Shown: positions 16,295-25,655, counted from the first letter of the stretch. The stretch is DNA of 64,000 nucleotides from Curtobacterium sp. MCPF17_052 (GCF_003234085.1 NZ_QKSD01000009.1:124001-188000); one strand, 5' to 3'. Notes: generated by a model from the sequence alone, not told the origin. Translations and numbers: made by a program.

Positions 16295-17881
16295 TCAGGA
16301 ACGCCCCGGCACCTCGGCCCACGCGTCCGACGCGCCCGACGCGTCCGACGCGCCCGGCGCCCCCGACGCCGCGGAGTCCGATCCGTCCGACGTCGCGGAG
16401 TCGACCGCTGCACCGGCCGTACCCGCATCGGCCACACCCGCGCCAGCACCAGCACCAGCACCAGCCGTCTCCCCGCCGCGCTCCGGCAGGTGCACCGTGA
16501 ACACCGTCTCCCCCGGCTCGCTCGCCACACTGACCCGCCCGCCGTGCGCCTGCACGACGGCGTCGACGATCGCGAGTCCGAGTCCCGTCGACCCCGCGGT
16601 CCGCGAGCGCGAACTGTCGGCGCGGGCGAACCGCTCGAAGAGCTTCGGCAGGAACCCGGGGTCGATCCCCTGCCCGTCGTCGCGGACGGTGAGGTCGACA
16701 CCGCCGTCCGGCGCCGCCGCGATGCCCACCGTGATTCGCGTGCCGTCGGGCGTGTGGGTCCGGGCGTTGGTGACGAGGTTGACGATCACCTGGTGCAGGC
16801 GTGCGGCGTCGCCGACGACCTCGACGGGCTCGGACGGCAGGTCGACCTCGATCGGGTGGTCCGGCGAGGCAGCGTGCGCGTCGTTCACGGCGTCGAGCAC
16901 GAGACCGGTCAGGTCGACGTCCGCGAACTGGATCTCGCGACCCTCGTCGAGGCGGGCGAGCAGCAGCAGGTCCTCGACCATCGAGGTCATCCGCACGGAC
17001 TCCGACTCGACCCGGCTCATCGCGTAGACGACGTCCGGCGGCAGGTCGGCACCCATCCGTCGGGTGAGTTCGGCGTACCCGCGGATCGATGCCAGGGGCG
17101 TCCGGAGCTCGTGGGAGGCATCCGCGACGAACTGCCGGACCTTCTGCTCGGAGCGCTCCCGGGCCTGCATGGCGTTGCCGATGTGCCCGAGCATCCGGTT
17201 GAACGCGGTGCCGACCCGGCCGACCTCGGTCGCGGGGTCGGCGTCGGGGACACGGACGCCGTCCAGGGCGTCGCTGCGGTCGAGCGGCATCCGAGCGACG
17301 GTCGAGGCGGTCTCGGCGACGCGGTCGAGTGGCCGCAGGGCGCGTCGGACGGCGGCGGTGGCGACTGCCGAGGCGACGAGGAGTGCGAGGACGGTGACCA
17401 CGAGCACGACTCCGAGCAGCTTCCACACGCTCTCGTAGACCGGGGCGAGCGGCAACCCGACGACGAGCACCGCGGGTCCGACGTTCGCGGCCGTGACCCG
17501 GTAGCGCCCGAGGTCGGAACCGAGGTCGACGGTGTGCGGCGCACCGTCCACGGCCAGTCCGCTGAGGGGCCGCACCACGGCGGACGACAGGCGTTCGGCC
17601 TGCCCCGAGTTGTCGAGCAGGCTGCCGACGACGGCGTTCCCGTCGAGGACGTACACGGTCAGGGTGCCGGCCGACTGCGCGGACGGACGGCCGAACTCCG
17701 GCCCGTTCGGCCCCTGCTGCTCGACCGACCGCTGCGCTCGGTTCGTCGCGTACTGCAGCTGTTCGTCGATCGCCGAGCGTTGGATGGAGAACAGCGCGAC
17801 GATGCTGCCGCCCCCGATCACCGCACTGACGGCGACGACCAGGGCGACGATGCTCAGGACGAGCCGGCGACGGAGGGTCAT
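16295..17881 (-). CDS. Two-component sensor histidine kinase
   Basis: 528 residues. A first membrane helix (LVLSIVALVVAVSAVIGGGS, 6-25) is followed by an extracytoplasmic sensor of about 130 residues, a second helix, and a HAMP linker. The HisKA region has the phosphorylated His in DASHELRTPLASIRGY (near residue 255). The ATPase domain carries N-box NLVTNARTHTPDG, G1 DDGQGID and G2 GSTGLGLAIV. The last 50 or so residues are Ala/Gly/Ser/Asp repeats (AGAGAGAG, GASDASGASDA) encoded by tandem DNA repeats at about 16320-16465. The ATG at 17881 lies 14 bp after the response regulator stop, so the pair is one operon. Confidence 0.94.
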   Translation of the reverse strand: MTLRRRLVLSIVALVVAVSAVIGGGSIVALFSIQRSAIDEQLQYATNRAQRSVEQQGPNGPEFGRPSAQSAGTLTVYVLDGNAVVGSLLDNSGQAERLSSAVVRPLSGLAVDGAPHTVDLGSDLGRYRVTAANVGPAVLVVGLPLAPVYESVWKLLGVVLVVTVLALLVASAVATAAVRRALRPLDRVAETASTVARMPLDRSDALDGVRVPDADPATEVGRVGTAFNRMLGHIGNAMQARERSEQKVRQFVADASHELRTPLASIRGYAELTRRMGADLPPDVVYAMSRVESESVRMTSMVEDLLLLARLDEGREIQFADVDLTGLVLDAVNDAHAASPDHPIEVDLPSEPVEVVGDAARLHQVIVNLVTNARTHTPDGTRITVGIAAAPDGGVDLTVRDDGQGIDPGFLPKLFERFARADSSRSRTAGSTGLGLAIVDAVVQAHGGRVSVASEPGETVFTVHLPERGGETAGAGAGAGAGVADAGTAGAAVDSATSDGSDSAASGAPGASDASGASDAWAEVPGRS

Positions 17882-17895
17882 GAGGGCGCCCGGCG

Positions 17896-18636
17896 TCAGG
17901 CGGTGGGCTTGATGACGTAGCCGACGCCACGCACGGTGTGGATCATCGGCTCCTCGCCGACGTCGATCTTCTTGCGCAGGTACGAGATGTAGATCTCGAC
18001 GACGGAGGACTTGCCACCGAAGTCGTACGACCACACCCGGTCGAGGATCTGCGCCTTCGACAGGACGCGGCGGGGGTTGCGCATGAGGAAGCGGAGCAGC
18101 TCGAACTCGGTGGCGGTCAGCTCGACGGCGCGGCCGGCGCGGGTCACCTCGTACGACTCTTCGTCGAGCACCAGGTCGCCGACGACGATGCGGGAGTCCC
18201 CGGCCTCGCTGACGGAGATCTGCGAGCGACGGATGAGCCCTCGGAGGCGCGCGACGACCTCTTCGAGGGAGAACGGCTTGGTGACGTAGTCGTCGCCGCC
18301 GGCGGTGAGCCCGGTGACGCGGTCCTCGACGGAGTCCTTGGCGGTGAGGAACAGCACCGGGGTGTCGTCGTTGTTCTGCCGGAGTCGGCTGAGGACCTGC
18401 AGCCCGTCGAGGTCCGGCATCATCACGTCGAGCACCATCGCGTCGGGGTGGAACTCCCGGGCCTTGGCGAGGGCGTCCTGACCACCGTTCGCACTGCGGA
18501 CGTCCCAGCCCTCGTAGCGGAGCGCCATCGAGAGCAGGTCGGTCAGGCTGGCTTCGTCGTCGACGACCAGGATGCGCAACGGGGAACCGTCGGCACGCGT
18601 GAGACGCGGGGGTGCGGAGGGCTGGGAGATGGTCAC
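17896..18636 (-). CDS. OmpR/PhoB-family response regulator
   Basis: 246 residues. The receiver domain (21-130) has acidic residues in LVVDDE, phospho-acceptor D70 (VLDVMMPDLDG), T in FLTAKD and K in VTKPF. The C-terminal winged helix (ELTATEFELLRFLMRNP, SVVEIYISYLRKKID, TVRGVGYVIKP) binds DNA. It closely resembles the MprA/TcrX type. It is co-transcribed with the kinase and divergent from a MacB-like ABC exporter, a likely target (inferred). The GTG start is only 7 nt from GATACT, with no good Shine-Dalgarno site. Confidence 0.94.
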   Translation of the reverse strand: MTISQPSAPPRLTRADGSPLRILVVDDEASLTDLLSMALRYEGWDVRSANGGQDALAKAREFHPDAMVLDVMMPDLDGLQVLSRLRQNNDDTPVLFLTAKDSVEDRVTGLTAGGDDYVTKPFSLEEVVARLRGLIRRSQISVSEAGDSRIVVGDLVLDEESYEVTRAGRAVELTATEFELLRFLMRNPRRVLSKAQILDRVWSYDFGGKSSVVEIYISYLRKKIDVGEEPMIHTVRGVGYVIKPTA

Positions 18637-18954
18637 GTCTTCGAGTATCGAGAGATTCCTATGAGCCGTCTGTGGCCGGCCCCAGTGCGCCCTGTGCATC
18701 GAACTCGCAGTGAGAGGGGTCGTGATCAGCCAGCGCACGGCGCGAGCACGAGCGGCCGGTTCCACGGCCGGACGCCCGGCGGGTGCGCGGAACACCTCCG
18801 GCGGACCTACGGCGACGCGTCCTGACCTCCATGGCGTCCTCATAGCGGACCGAAGGGGTGCCCTTGGCGGCGCTTCCTAGGTTCTCCTCGTCGGCCCCCG
18901 CCGCGCGATCCGCGCGACCGGTGCTCCCCGAGCCGGCCCCCACCGAGGAGAACC
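18637..18954. promoter_or_regulatory. Divergent promoter region between the response regulator and the ABC exporter
   Basis: 318 bp without a gene. GATACT at 18644-18649 (minus strand) lies 7 nt before the regulator's GTG. Toward the exporter a TAGGTT at about 18879 is a weak -10 candidate. I could not find a clear repeat that would serve as the regulator's binding site. Confidence 0.4.
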
Positions 18955-20481
18955 ATGTTCCTGACCTACCTCAGGCGCGAACTGACGAACCGCAAGAAGC
19001 AGACGGTGATCATCGCCGTCGGGATGGCACTGGCCATCGCGCTCGTCGTCATCGTGTCGTCGATCGCGAGCGGCGTGCAGTCCGCCCAGTCCAGCGTCCT
19101 GCAGTCCGTGTACGGCGTCGGCACCGACATCACGGTCACGAAGACCGAGACCCCGTCGTCGAGCAGCACCGGTCGTCCGTCGTTCGACTTCGGCGACCAG
19201 GGCTCGTCGGACAGCAGCAGCGGGTCGACGGACCTGTCCCAGTCCCGCCTCGCGGTGTCCCGCGGGTCGAGCACCCTGAGCGCGGCGGACGTCGCGACGG
19301 TCACCGGCACGGACGGGGTCGAGGCCGCGACCGGGGTCTTGACGCTCGAGAACAGCACGTTCTCGGGGCAGGTTCAGCAGAGCGACGGCAGCAGCAGCAG
19401 CAGCGACAACGCAGCACAGGGCGGGCCGCCGAGCGGCACCGACCAGGGCGGCGGCGGCTTCGGCGGCGGCTCGTTCAGCGTCGACTCGTTCACCGTGACC
19501 GGCATCCCGGTGTCCGGCGACACGGTCGGCCCGCTCACCAGCACCGAGACCACGAAGGGCCGGACCTTCACCACGGCGGACGCCGGCAAGGACGTCGTCG
19601 TGCTCGACTCCGCGTACGCGAAGAGCGAGTCGAAGGCCGTCGGTGACACCGTCTCGATCGGCGGGAAGACGTTCGACGTGATCGGGATCGTCGCCTCGAC
19701 CGGGTCGGCGTCCACCACCGGATCGAACACGTACATCCCGCTCGACACCGCGCAGACGCTCGCCGACCTGTCCGGGAAGGTGACCTCGATCTACGTGTCC
19801 GCGGAGTCGTCCTCGGACGTCGCGACGATCAAGACCGCGCTGCAGAAGGCGTTGTCGAGCGCGACCGTCTCCACCGAGTCCGATCTCGCCTCGAGCGTGT
19901 CCGGCTCCCTCGCGACGGCGTCGACGCTCGTGTCGAACCTCGGCCGGTGGCTGTCGATCGTCGTCCTGGCGGCGGCGTTCCTCATCGCGATCCTGTTCAC
20001 CATCTCGGGCGTCACCCGACGGACCCGTGAGTTCGGCACGCTGAAGGCCATCGGCTGGTCGAACGGCCGCATCACCCGGCAGGTCGCGGGCGAGTCGCTC
20101 GTGCAGGGCCTGATCGGCGGCGTGATCGGCGCCGCGGCCGGACTCGTCGGCATCCTCGTCGTGAACGTGATCGCCCCCACGGTCTCGGCGAGCGCCGCCA
20201 CCAGCACCCGGACCGGGCCCGGCGCGGGCGGTGCCGTGCCCGGAGCGGCCGCGACGGCAGCGGCCGGCAGCGGCACGACCGGCGGCGCCCCCGCTGGCGG
20301 CTTCGGCGGCGGCGGGCACACGGCGGCGACCACGGACATCGTCCTGCACGCCCCGGTCACGGTCGAGGTGATCCTGCTCGCGATCGGGCTCGCGGTCCTC
20401 GGCGGACTGCTCGCCGGTGCGCTCGGCGGGTGGCGGGCCTCCCGTCTCCGCCCCGCGGAAGCGCTGCGGAGCGTGGCGTGA
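18955..20481 (+). CDS. MacB/FtsX-type ABC transporter permease
   Basis: 508 residues. An N-terminal helix (18-39, IIAVGMALAIALVVIVSSIA) is followed by a large extracytoplasmic domain rich in Ser, Gly and Thr, then three C-terminal helices with the FtsX motif region TRRTREFGTLKAIGWSNGRI. The external domain includes low-complexity stretches (SDGSSSSSD, GGGGFGGGSF) and a Gly/Ala/Thr insert (GAGGAVPGAAATAAAGS) between the second and third C-terminal helices. Such permeases export peptides or lipids, or transmit force to envelope enzymes, and work with a separate ATPase, here the next gene. Start ATG with GAGGAGAACC. Confidence 0.9.
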   Translation: MFLTYLRRELTNRKKQTVIIAVGMALAIALVVIVSSIASGVQSAQSSVLQSVYGVGTDITVTKTETPSSSSTGRPSFDFGDQGSSDSSSGSTDLSQSRLAVSRGSSTLSAADVATVTGTDGVEAATGVLTLENSTFSGQVQQSDGSSSSSDNAAQGGPPSGTDQGGGGFGGGSFSVDSFTVTGIPVSGDTVGPLTSTETTKGRTFTTADAGKDVVVLDSAYAKSESKAVGDTVSIGGKTFDVIGIVASTGSASTTGSNTYIPLDTAQTLADLSGKVTSIYVSAESSSDVATIKTALQKALSSATVSTESDLASSVSGSLATASTLVSNLGRWLSIVVLAAAFLIAILFTISGVTRRTREFGTLKAIGWSNGRITRQVAGESLVQGLIGGVIGAAAGLVGILVVNVIAPTVSASAATSTRTGPGAGGAVPGAAATAAAGSGTTGGAPAGGFGGGGHTAATTDIVLHAPVTVEVILLAIGLAVLGGLLAGALGGWRASRLRPAEALRSVA

Positions 20482-20546
20482 TGCGGGCGACGAACCGCGA
20501 ACACCCGGCAGTACCAACCACCCAGACGACCGATCCAGGAGCCATC

Positions 20547-21278
20547 GTGACCACCACCGAGACCGCAGCCGCCACCGGTGGCGTGCCCACCGCCTCCCGG
20601 CCCGCGTACCGACTTTCGGGCGTGACGAAGACGTACCGACAGAAGAACCGCACCGTCACCGCGCTGGCCGGGGTGGACCTCGAGATCCCGCAGGGGCAGC
20701 TCGTCGCCGTCCAGGGGCCGACCGGCGGCGGCAAGTCGACGCTGCTGCAGATGCTCGGTGCGCTCGACCGGCCGAGCAGTGGCTCGGTGCACCTGGGCGA
20801 CCGGGACGTCGCCTCCCTCGGCGACCGTGCCCTCACCGACGTCCGGGCCACCGAGATCGGCTTCGTGTTCCAGAGCTTCAACCTCATCCCGACCCTGACC
20901 GCGCTGGAGAACGTCGAGACCGCGTTCGCGGGCAGCCTGGCCAACCGGTCCCGTGCCGAGGTCCGGGGACGTGCCACGACCGCGCTGCGTGAGGTCGGCC
21001 TCGAGGAACGCCTCGACCACCTGCCCGCCGAGCTCTCCGGCGGCCAGCAGCAGCGCGTCGCGATCGCCCGCGCACTGGTGAAGGACCCGACCGTCCTGCT
21101 GGCGGACGAGCCGACCGGTGCGCTGGACGAGGGCACCCGTGACGAGATCATGGGCCTCATCGAACGGCAGTGGCAGGACCGCGGGCTGACGGTCGTCATC
21201 GTGACGCACGACTCGTGGGTGGCGCGGCGGGCGGAGCGCCGGCTGCACATCAAGCAGGGGCAGGTGCGCGACGTGTGA
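20547..21278 (+). CDS. ABC transporter ATP-binding protein, MacB/LolD type
   Basis: ATPase partner of the preceding permease, about 243 residues. Walker A is GPTGGGKST (GPSGSGKST is more usual), Q-loop in FVFQSFNLIPTLTALENV, signature LSGGQQQR, Walker B VLLADEPTGALDE, H-loop VTHD. The NLIPTLTALENVE region is typical of the LolD/MacB family. The GTG at 20547 was preferred for AGGAG 7 nt upstream. An ATG at 20481 overlaps the permease stop (ATGA) and would add 22 polar residues; translational coupling makes it a real alternative. Confidence 0.9.
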   Translation: MTTTETAAATGGVPTASRPAYRLSGVTKTYRQKNRTVTALAGVDLEIPQGQLVAVQGPTGGGKSTLLQMLGALDRPSSGSVHLGDRDVASLGDRALTDVRATEIGFVFQSFNLIPTLTALENVETAFAGSLANRSRAEVRGRATTALREVGLEERLDHLPAELSGGQQQRVAIARALVKDPTVLLADEPTGALDEGTRDEIMGLIERQWQDRGLTVVIVTHDSWVARRAERRLHIKQGQVRDV

Positions 21279-21320
21279 TCGCGGCTGATCGGCCGGGGAG
21301 GACCGATCAGCGGCGGGACA

Positions 21321-21374
21321 CCGGCGTTCGTGCGTCACACCGCGGAATGCCGCGGCGCGGCGCACGAACGCCGG
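21321..21374. terminator. Bidirectional terminator between convergent genes
   Basis: Perfect 14-bp arms CCGGCGTTCGTGCG and CGCACGAACGCCGG enclose an inner CCGCGG-AATG-CCGCGG hairpin, between the ABC ATPase and the beta-propeller gene. Confidence 0.8.
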
Positions 21375-21384
21375 CGCTCCCGAG

Positions 21385-22323
21385 TCAGCCCGCCGTCGCG
21401 ACCGGGTAGTCGCAGTACGCGAACCACGACGAGTCCGGCGCCCACGGCGGGACGTTCACGGTCCCCTGCCCGCCGTCGAGGGCGACCAGGGTCTCGGGCA
21501 CCACCGCGATCCGCGCACCCCGTGCCAGGACCCCGGGCAGCAGCCGGAGCTCCACGCGGTGGTCGGCGGGGTGCCCCTGCACGCCCGGCTCGTACGACAG
21601 GTACAGCAGGTGTATGCCGTCCGGGGAGACGTGCGGGAACCAGTTCACCCGCTCGTCGCCGGTGATCTGCACGGGCTCGGTCGACCCGTCCCGCAGCGCG
21701 GCGAGCTGTGCGGTGCCGGGGGTGAACCGCTCGGTGTTGAACAGCAGCACGTCTCCGGCGTACGAGCATCCGTCCGTCGGGTGCTCGTCCCGGGTGAGGA
21801 ACGTCGGCTCCCCGGTGACGGGGTCGACGAGCGCGACGTCGGTCGTCCAGACGCCGTCCTCGGACAGGTCGCCGACGATGGCGGCCAGCGCCGACCCGTC
21901 CGGGGCGATGCCGTGCAGGTAGTACTTCCGCACCACGGGCAGGGCGCGTGCGGTGTCCGTGATCCGGACGCCCGCTCCCCCGGCGGGCAGCGGCACGCGG
22001 TACAGCTCGCCGTCGCGGGCGCTCACGACGACGGACTCCCCCGACGGGTCGAGCACGTGGTCGTTGTTGATCTCGGGCACGCCGTCCATCGGCACCGGCA
22101 CGAGGGCGGTCTCGTCGAGGACGATCCCGGCCTCCGGTAGTGGCAACAGCCAGAGGTCCCCGTCGCCGTTCAGGACGAGCGTGTCGGCGTCCAGGACGTT
22201 CGGCGCCTCGACGAGCACCGTGTCCGAGGCGAACACCAGCCGCGCGGTCCTCGTCTCGACGTCGTACACGTGCACGCGGCTGGTCTGGCCGGGCAGCAGC
22301 TGCCGCCCACGGGTCTCGGTCAT
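21385..22323 (-). CDS. TolB-like beta-propeller protein
   Basis: 312 residues without a signal peptide or membrane segment, so cytosolic. Repeated WD40/PD40-like blades are visible: HVLDPSGESVVVSARDGELYRV, then YLHGIAPDGSALAAIVG, WFPHVSPDGIHLLYLSY and VNVPPWAPDSSWFAYCDY. The family covers TolB-type and oligogalacturonate-lyase-like propellers; no catalytic set can be recognised. It lies downstream of the sugar ABC operon on the same strand but behind that operon's terminator, so it is probably expressed on its own. Confidence 0.75.
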   Translation of the reverse strand: MTETRGRQLLPGQTSRVHVYDVETRTARLVFASDTVLVEAPNVLDADTLVLNGDGDLWLLPLPEAGIVLDETALVPVPMDGVPEINNDHVLDPSGESVVVSARDGELYRVPLPAGGAGVRITDTARALPVVRKYYLHGIAPDGSALAAIVGDLSEDGVWTTDVALVDPVTGEPTFLTRDEHPTDGCSYAGDVLLFNTERFTPGTAQLAALRDGSTEPVQITGDERVNWFPHVSPDGIHLLYLSYEPGVQGHPADHRVELRLLPGVLARGARIAVVPETLVALDGGQGTVNVPPWAPDSSWFAYCDYPVATAG

Positions 22324-22376
22324 GTGTCCATCCTGTCGTGCGTCGTCGGTCGAGCGGCGGCTGGGGCCGCATGACG

Positions 22377-22421
22377 GACGGGAGGCGCGGTGCGGGACGG
22401 ACCCGCACCGCGCCTCCCGTC
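22377..22421 (-). terminator. Terminator of the sugar ABC operon
   Basis: Perfect 20-bp arms (GACGGGAGGCGCGGTGCGGG with its exact inverse) around a 5-nt loop, immediately after the second permease gene. Confidence 0.88.
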
Positions 22422-22433
22422 AGTGGGGTACGG

Positions 22434-23273
22434 CTACTTCACCGCACCGGCGGTCAGACCGGCGACGAACTGGCGCTGCACCACGAGGAACGCGATGACG
22501 ACCGGGATCGACACGACCAGCGACGCGGCCATGATCTGGTTCCAGTACACGTTCGTCTGCGTCGAGTACTGCTGCAGACCGACCGCGAGCGTGGAGCCGA
22601 GACCGTTCGTCATGACGGAGGCGAAGAGCACCTCGCCCCAGGCCGTCATGAACGAGTAGATGCCGACCGCCACGAGACCCGGGCGGGCCGACGGCAGGAT
22701 GATGCGGAACAGCGCGCCCATCGGGCCGGACCCGTCGACCATCGCGGCCTCGTCGAGCTCCCGCGGGATCGTCTCGAAGTAGCCTGCGAGCATCCAGATC
22801 GAGAACGGCAGCGTGAACGTCAGGTACGTGATGATCAGACCGAGCCAGCTGCCGACGAGCTGGATGCCGAGCGAGTTGCCGAGGTTCGTGAAGATCAGGA
22901 ACAGCGGCAGCAGGAACAGCACGCCGGGGAACATCTGGGTCGAGAGCACCGTCGTGGTGAAGGCGCTCTTGCCCTTGAAGTTCCACCGCGACACCGCGTA
23001 GGCGGCGAACGTGGCGATGATCAGCGAGAACACCGTCGCGACCGTGCAGACCACGAGCGAGTTGACGAAGTACCGCGCCAGCGGGACCGTCGACCACATG
23101 TCGATGAACGGCTGGAAGGTGATGTTCGACGGGATCCACGTGAAGTCGTTCTGCACGTCACCGAGCGGCTTGATCGCCGTGGTGACCATCACGTAGAGCG
23201 GCACCACCGTGAAGACGGTGAGCAGGACGAGGACGATGACCTTGAAGGACTTTGCGCCCACTGTTTCACGCAC
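22434..23273 (-). CDS. Sugar ABC transporter permease, MalG type
   Basis: 279 residues, six membrane helices. The EAA loop that docks the ATPase is ELDEAAMVDGSGPMGALFRI. It completes the carbohydrate uptake 1 (CUT1) transporter together with the preceding permease, overlapping it by 8 bp, and the upstream lipoprotein. No ATPase gene is in the operon; CUT1 systems of actinobacteria commonly share one MsiK-type ATPase, which would lie elsewhere. A strong terminator follows. Confidence 0.93.
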   Translation of the reverse strand: MRETVGAKSFKVIVLVLLTVFTVVPLYVMVTTAIKPLGDVQNDFTWIPSNITFQPFIDMWSTVPLARYFVNSLVVCTVATVFSLIIATFAAYAVSRWNFKGKSAFTTTVLSTQMFPGVLFLLPLFLIFTNLGNSLGIQLVGSWLGLIITYLTFTLPFSIWMLAGYFETIPRELDEAAMVDGSGPMGALFRIILPSARPGLVAVGIYSFMTAWGEVLFASVMTNGLGSTLAVGLQQYSTQTNVYWNQIMAASLVVSIPVVIAFLVVQRQFVAGLTAGAVK

Positions 23274-24258
23274 GGACGGACCTCCGGTTGGTGACGGCCA
23301 GGTAGATGCCGGTGACGACGAGCAGGAAGAGGAGGAGCAGCACGCTCATCGCGGCCCCGGAGCCGAAGTTCCAGGTGATGAACGACGCGTTGTAGATGTG
23401 GAAGCTCAACAGGTCGGCGGCCGGGGGCTGTGCGGTCGAACCGAACAACACGAACGGTGTGTTGAAGTCGTTGAACGTCCAGAGGAACATCACGAGCACC
23501 AGGGTGACGTTCACCGGGCGGACCATCGGCAGGGTGATGGAGCGCCACTGGCGGAAGGGCTTGGCACCGTCGACCGACGCCGCCTCGTACACGTCGGCCG
23601 GCACGGACTGCAGACCCGCCATGAGCATGAGGAACGCGAACGGCCAGGTCTTCCAGATGGCGACGACCACGACGGCCACGAAGGCGTTGTTGCCGATCAG
23701 CCAGAACGGCGGGTTGGCACCGAACAGGTGCAACTGGTCCACGAGGATGTGGTTCAGGGCCCCGGAGTCACGCTGGAACATGAACTTCCAGGTGATGACA
23801 CCGGCGTACATCGGCAGCGCGTAGGGGATCAGGAAGAGCGTGCGGAACAGGCCTCGGCCGAGGAACGGCTTCTGCAGCGCGACGGCGGCGGCCATGCCGA
23901 AGCCCCAGGAGAGCCCGACCACGAGGATCGTGAACGCGCAGGTGATGAGGAACGAGTTGAGCAGCCCACGACCGATGGCCTGGTCGAAGTCAACCGCGAC
24001 GGAGTAGTTGCGCAGCCCGGCGAACGGGGCGGCGCCCCAGTTCGCGATGAAGTACTTGGTGAGCTGGACGAAGCTGATCCAGATGCCGACGAGCATCGGC
24101 ACGATGTGGATGAGCAGTTCGAAGAGGATCGCGGGACCGACGAGCGCGTACGGGAGCCACGGGACGCGGCGCTTCCCACGGGGCGGACCCGACAGGGTCG
24201 GCGCCTTCGTGTGCGTCAGGTCGATGGCCTCGGAGTCTGGCAGGACCGTCGTGGACAT
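23266..24258 (-). CDS. Sugar ABC transporter permease, MalF type
   Basis: 330 residues. A cytosolic tail (about 32 residues) precedes six helices; the EAA loop is VYEAASVDGAKPFRQWRSI. It forms a heterodimer with the MalG-type protein encoded next. ATG start with GGAAGG 7 nt upstream. A hairpin in the 95-bp gap after the binding-protein gene probably lowers its expression relative to the binding protein. Confidence 0.93.
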   Translation of the reverse strand: MSTTVLPDSEAIDLTHTKAPTLSGPPRGKRRVPWLPYALVGPAILFELLIHIVPMLVGIWISFVQLTKYFIANWGAAPFAGLRNYSVAVDFDQAIGRGLLNSFLITCAFTILVVGLSWGFGMAAAVALQKPFLGRGLFRTLFLIPYALPMYAGVITWKFMFQRDSGALNHILVDQLHLFGANPPFWLIGNNAFVAVVVVAIWKTWPFAFLMLMAGLQSVPADVYEAASVDGAKPFRQWRSITLPMVRPVNVTLVLVMFLWTFNDFNTPFVLFGSTAQPPAADLLSFHIYNASFITWNFGSGAAMSVLLLLFLLVVTGIYLAVTNRRSVRA

Positions 24259-24302
24259 GGGCAGGCCTTCCGGCTGGGGTGGAGGTGGTTCGAGAGGTGG
24301 GG

Positions 24303-24348
24303 CGGGAGGCCCGGACGGCGACCTCGCGGTCGCGATCCGGGCCTCCCG
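24303..24348 (-). terminator. Partial terminator between binding-protein and permease genes
   Basis: 13-bp arms CGGGAGGCCCGGA and TCCGGGCCTCCCG around 20 nt. It is placed inside the operon just after the binding-protein stop, typical of elements that give more binding protein than permease. Confidence 0.65.
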
Positions 24349-24353
24349 TCAGA

Positions 24354-25655
24354 TCAACCTGCGGCCTGGGAGACCTGGTCCTGGGCCGTCTGCAGCGCTT
24401 CCTTGATGTCCTTGTCGGACACCTTCGAACCCGTTGCGATCTTGGCGAACATGTCGTTCATCGCCTTGCCGACCGTGGACTCGAACTGGTCCTCGGCGGG
24501 CACCAGCGGGAGCGGCTTCGCCTTGTTGTTGTAGATGTCGAGGAACGTCTTCGTCTGCTCGTCCGTGACGGAGTCGGCCGCGGCAGCGAGCACCGGCAGC
24601 GCCGCGTACGGCTTGTCGAGCGTGGTCTGCGTGTCGGGGCTCGTCATGTACTTGACGAACTTCAGCGCGCCCTCCTTGTTCTTCGTGTTCTTGAAGATCG
24701 AGAGGTTGATGCCGGCCGGGAAGCTGGCGATCTGCTCGCCGCCGCTCGGTGCCGGCAGCGGCACCACACCGAACTCGTCGGACTTCATGCCGAGCGATTC
24801 GATCGTGGTGTTCGCGTTGTTCTGGTTGAGGATCATCGCGGCCTTCTTGTTCGCGAAGTCCGCGACCGACTGGTTCGCGTTGTCGTACTGCGCGTTCGAC
24901 GGGTTCGCCGCCTTGGTCTCCTGCATCAGGTCGATGTAGCGCTTGATGCCGTCGACGTTCTCGGCCGACGCGAAGGTCGGCTTGCCGTCCTTGTCGAACC
25001 ACTCGCCGCCGTTCTGCGCCGAGTTGATGAACGCGAAGTGCGCGTTCTCGGTGTAGGAGCCACCGGCGAGGCTGAAGCCGTACTTGCCACCGGTGGTGAG
25101 CTTCTTCGCCGCGGCGGTCAGCTCCTCCCAGGTGGTGGGGGCTTCGACGCCGGCGTCGGCGAGCATCTGCTTGTTGTAGAACAGGCCGTAGGCGAGGCCG
25201 TAGAGCGGGACGCTCGTGACGGTCTTGCCGGGGGCACCACCCGTGGAGAGCGCGACCTTGCCGAACTTGTCGGCACCGCCGATCGACTTCATCTCCGAGT
25301 CACCGAACTCCTGGAAGGCGCCGGTGGCCTGGAGCGAGGTCGCCCAGGTGTTGCCGATGTTCACCACGTCCGGGCCCTGGCCCGAGGTGACGGCGGTCTG
25401 GATCTTCGTCTGGAGGTCGTTCCAGCCGATGACCTGGAGGTCGACCTTGATCCCGGTCTCCTTGGTGAACTTCTTCAGGACGGGGGTCAGCACCTCCTTG
25501 TCGTTCTGCAGGGAGGTGCCCTGGTTCGACGCCCAGTAGGTGAGCGTCTTCGAGTCGCCGGCGGAACCGGATGACCCGGAGGAGCAGGCTGCGAGGCCGG
25601 ACACGGTGAGTGCCGCGGCCGCGGTGATGGCCAGTGCGCGGATGGCAGTGCGCAT
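24354..25655 (-). CDS. Sugar ABC transporter substrate-binding lipoprotein
   Basis: 433 residues. Signal peptide with lipobox LAAC (Cys at about 24), so tethered outside the membrane. It is a family 1 solute-binding protein: TLTYWASNQG start, GPDVVNIGNTWATSL, LYGLAYGLFYNKQMLADAG, and a C-terminal lobe with FPAGINLSIFKNTKNKEGALKF. It captures an oligosaccharide or sugar for the two permeases. The neighbouring dehydrogenase and isomerase hint at a cyclitol or modified sugar, but the ligand is unknown. The ribosome binding site is modest (AGAGAG). Confidence 0.93.
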   Translation of the reverse strand: MRTAIRALAITAAAALTVSGLAACSSGSSGSAGDSKTLTYWASNQGTSLQNDKEVLTPVLKKFTKETGIKVDLQVIGWNDLQTKIQTAVTSGQGPDVVNIGNTWATSLQATGAFQEFGDSEMKSIGGADKFGKVALSTGGAPGKTVTSVPLYGLAYGLFYNKQMLADAGVEAPTTWEELTAAAKKLTTGGKYGFSLAGGSYTENAHFAFINSAQNGGEWFDKDGKPTFASAENVDGIKRYIDLMQETKAANPSNAQYDNANQSVADFANKKAAMILNQNNANTTIESLGMKSDEFGVVPLPAPSGGEQIASFPAGINLSIFKNTKNKEGALKFVKYMTSPDTQTTLDKPYAALPVLAAAADSVTDEQTKTFLDIYNNKAKPLPLVPAEDQFESTVGKAMNDMFAKIATGSKVSDKDIKEALQTAQDQVSQAAG

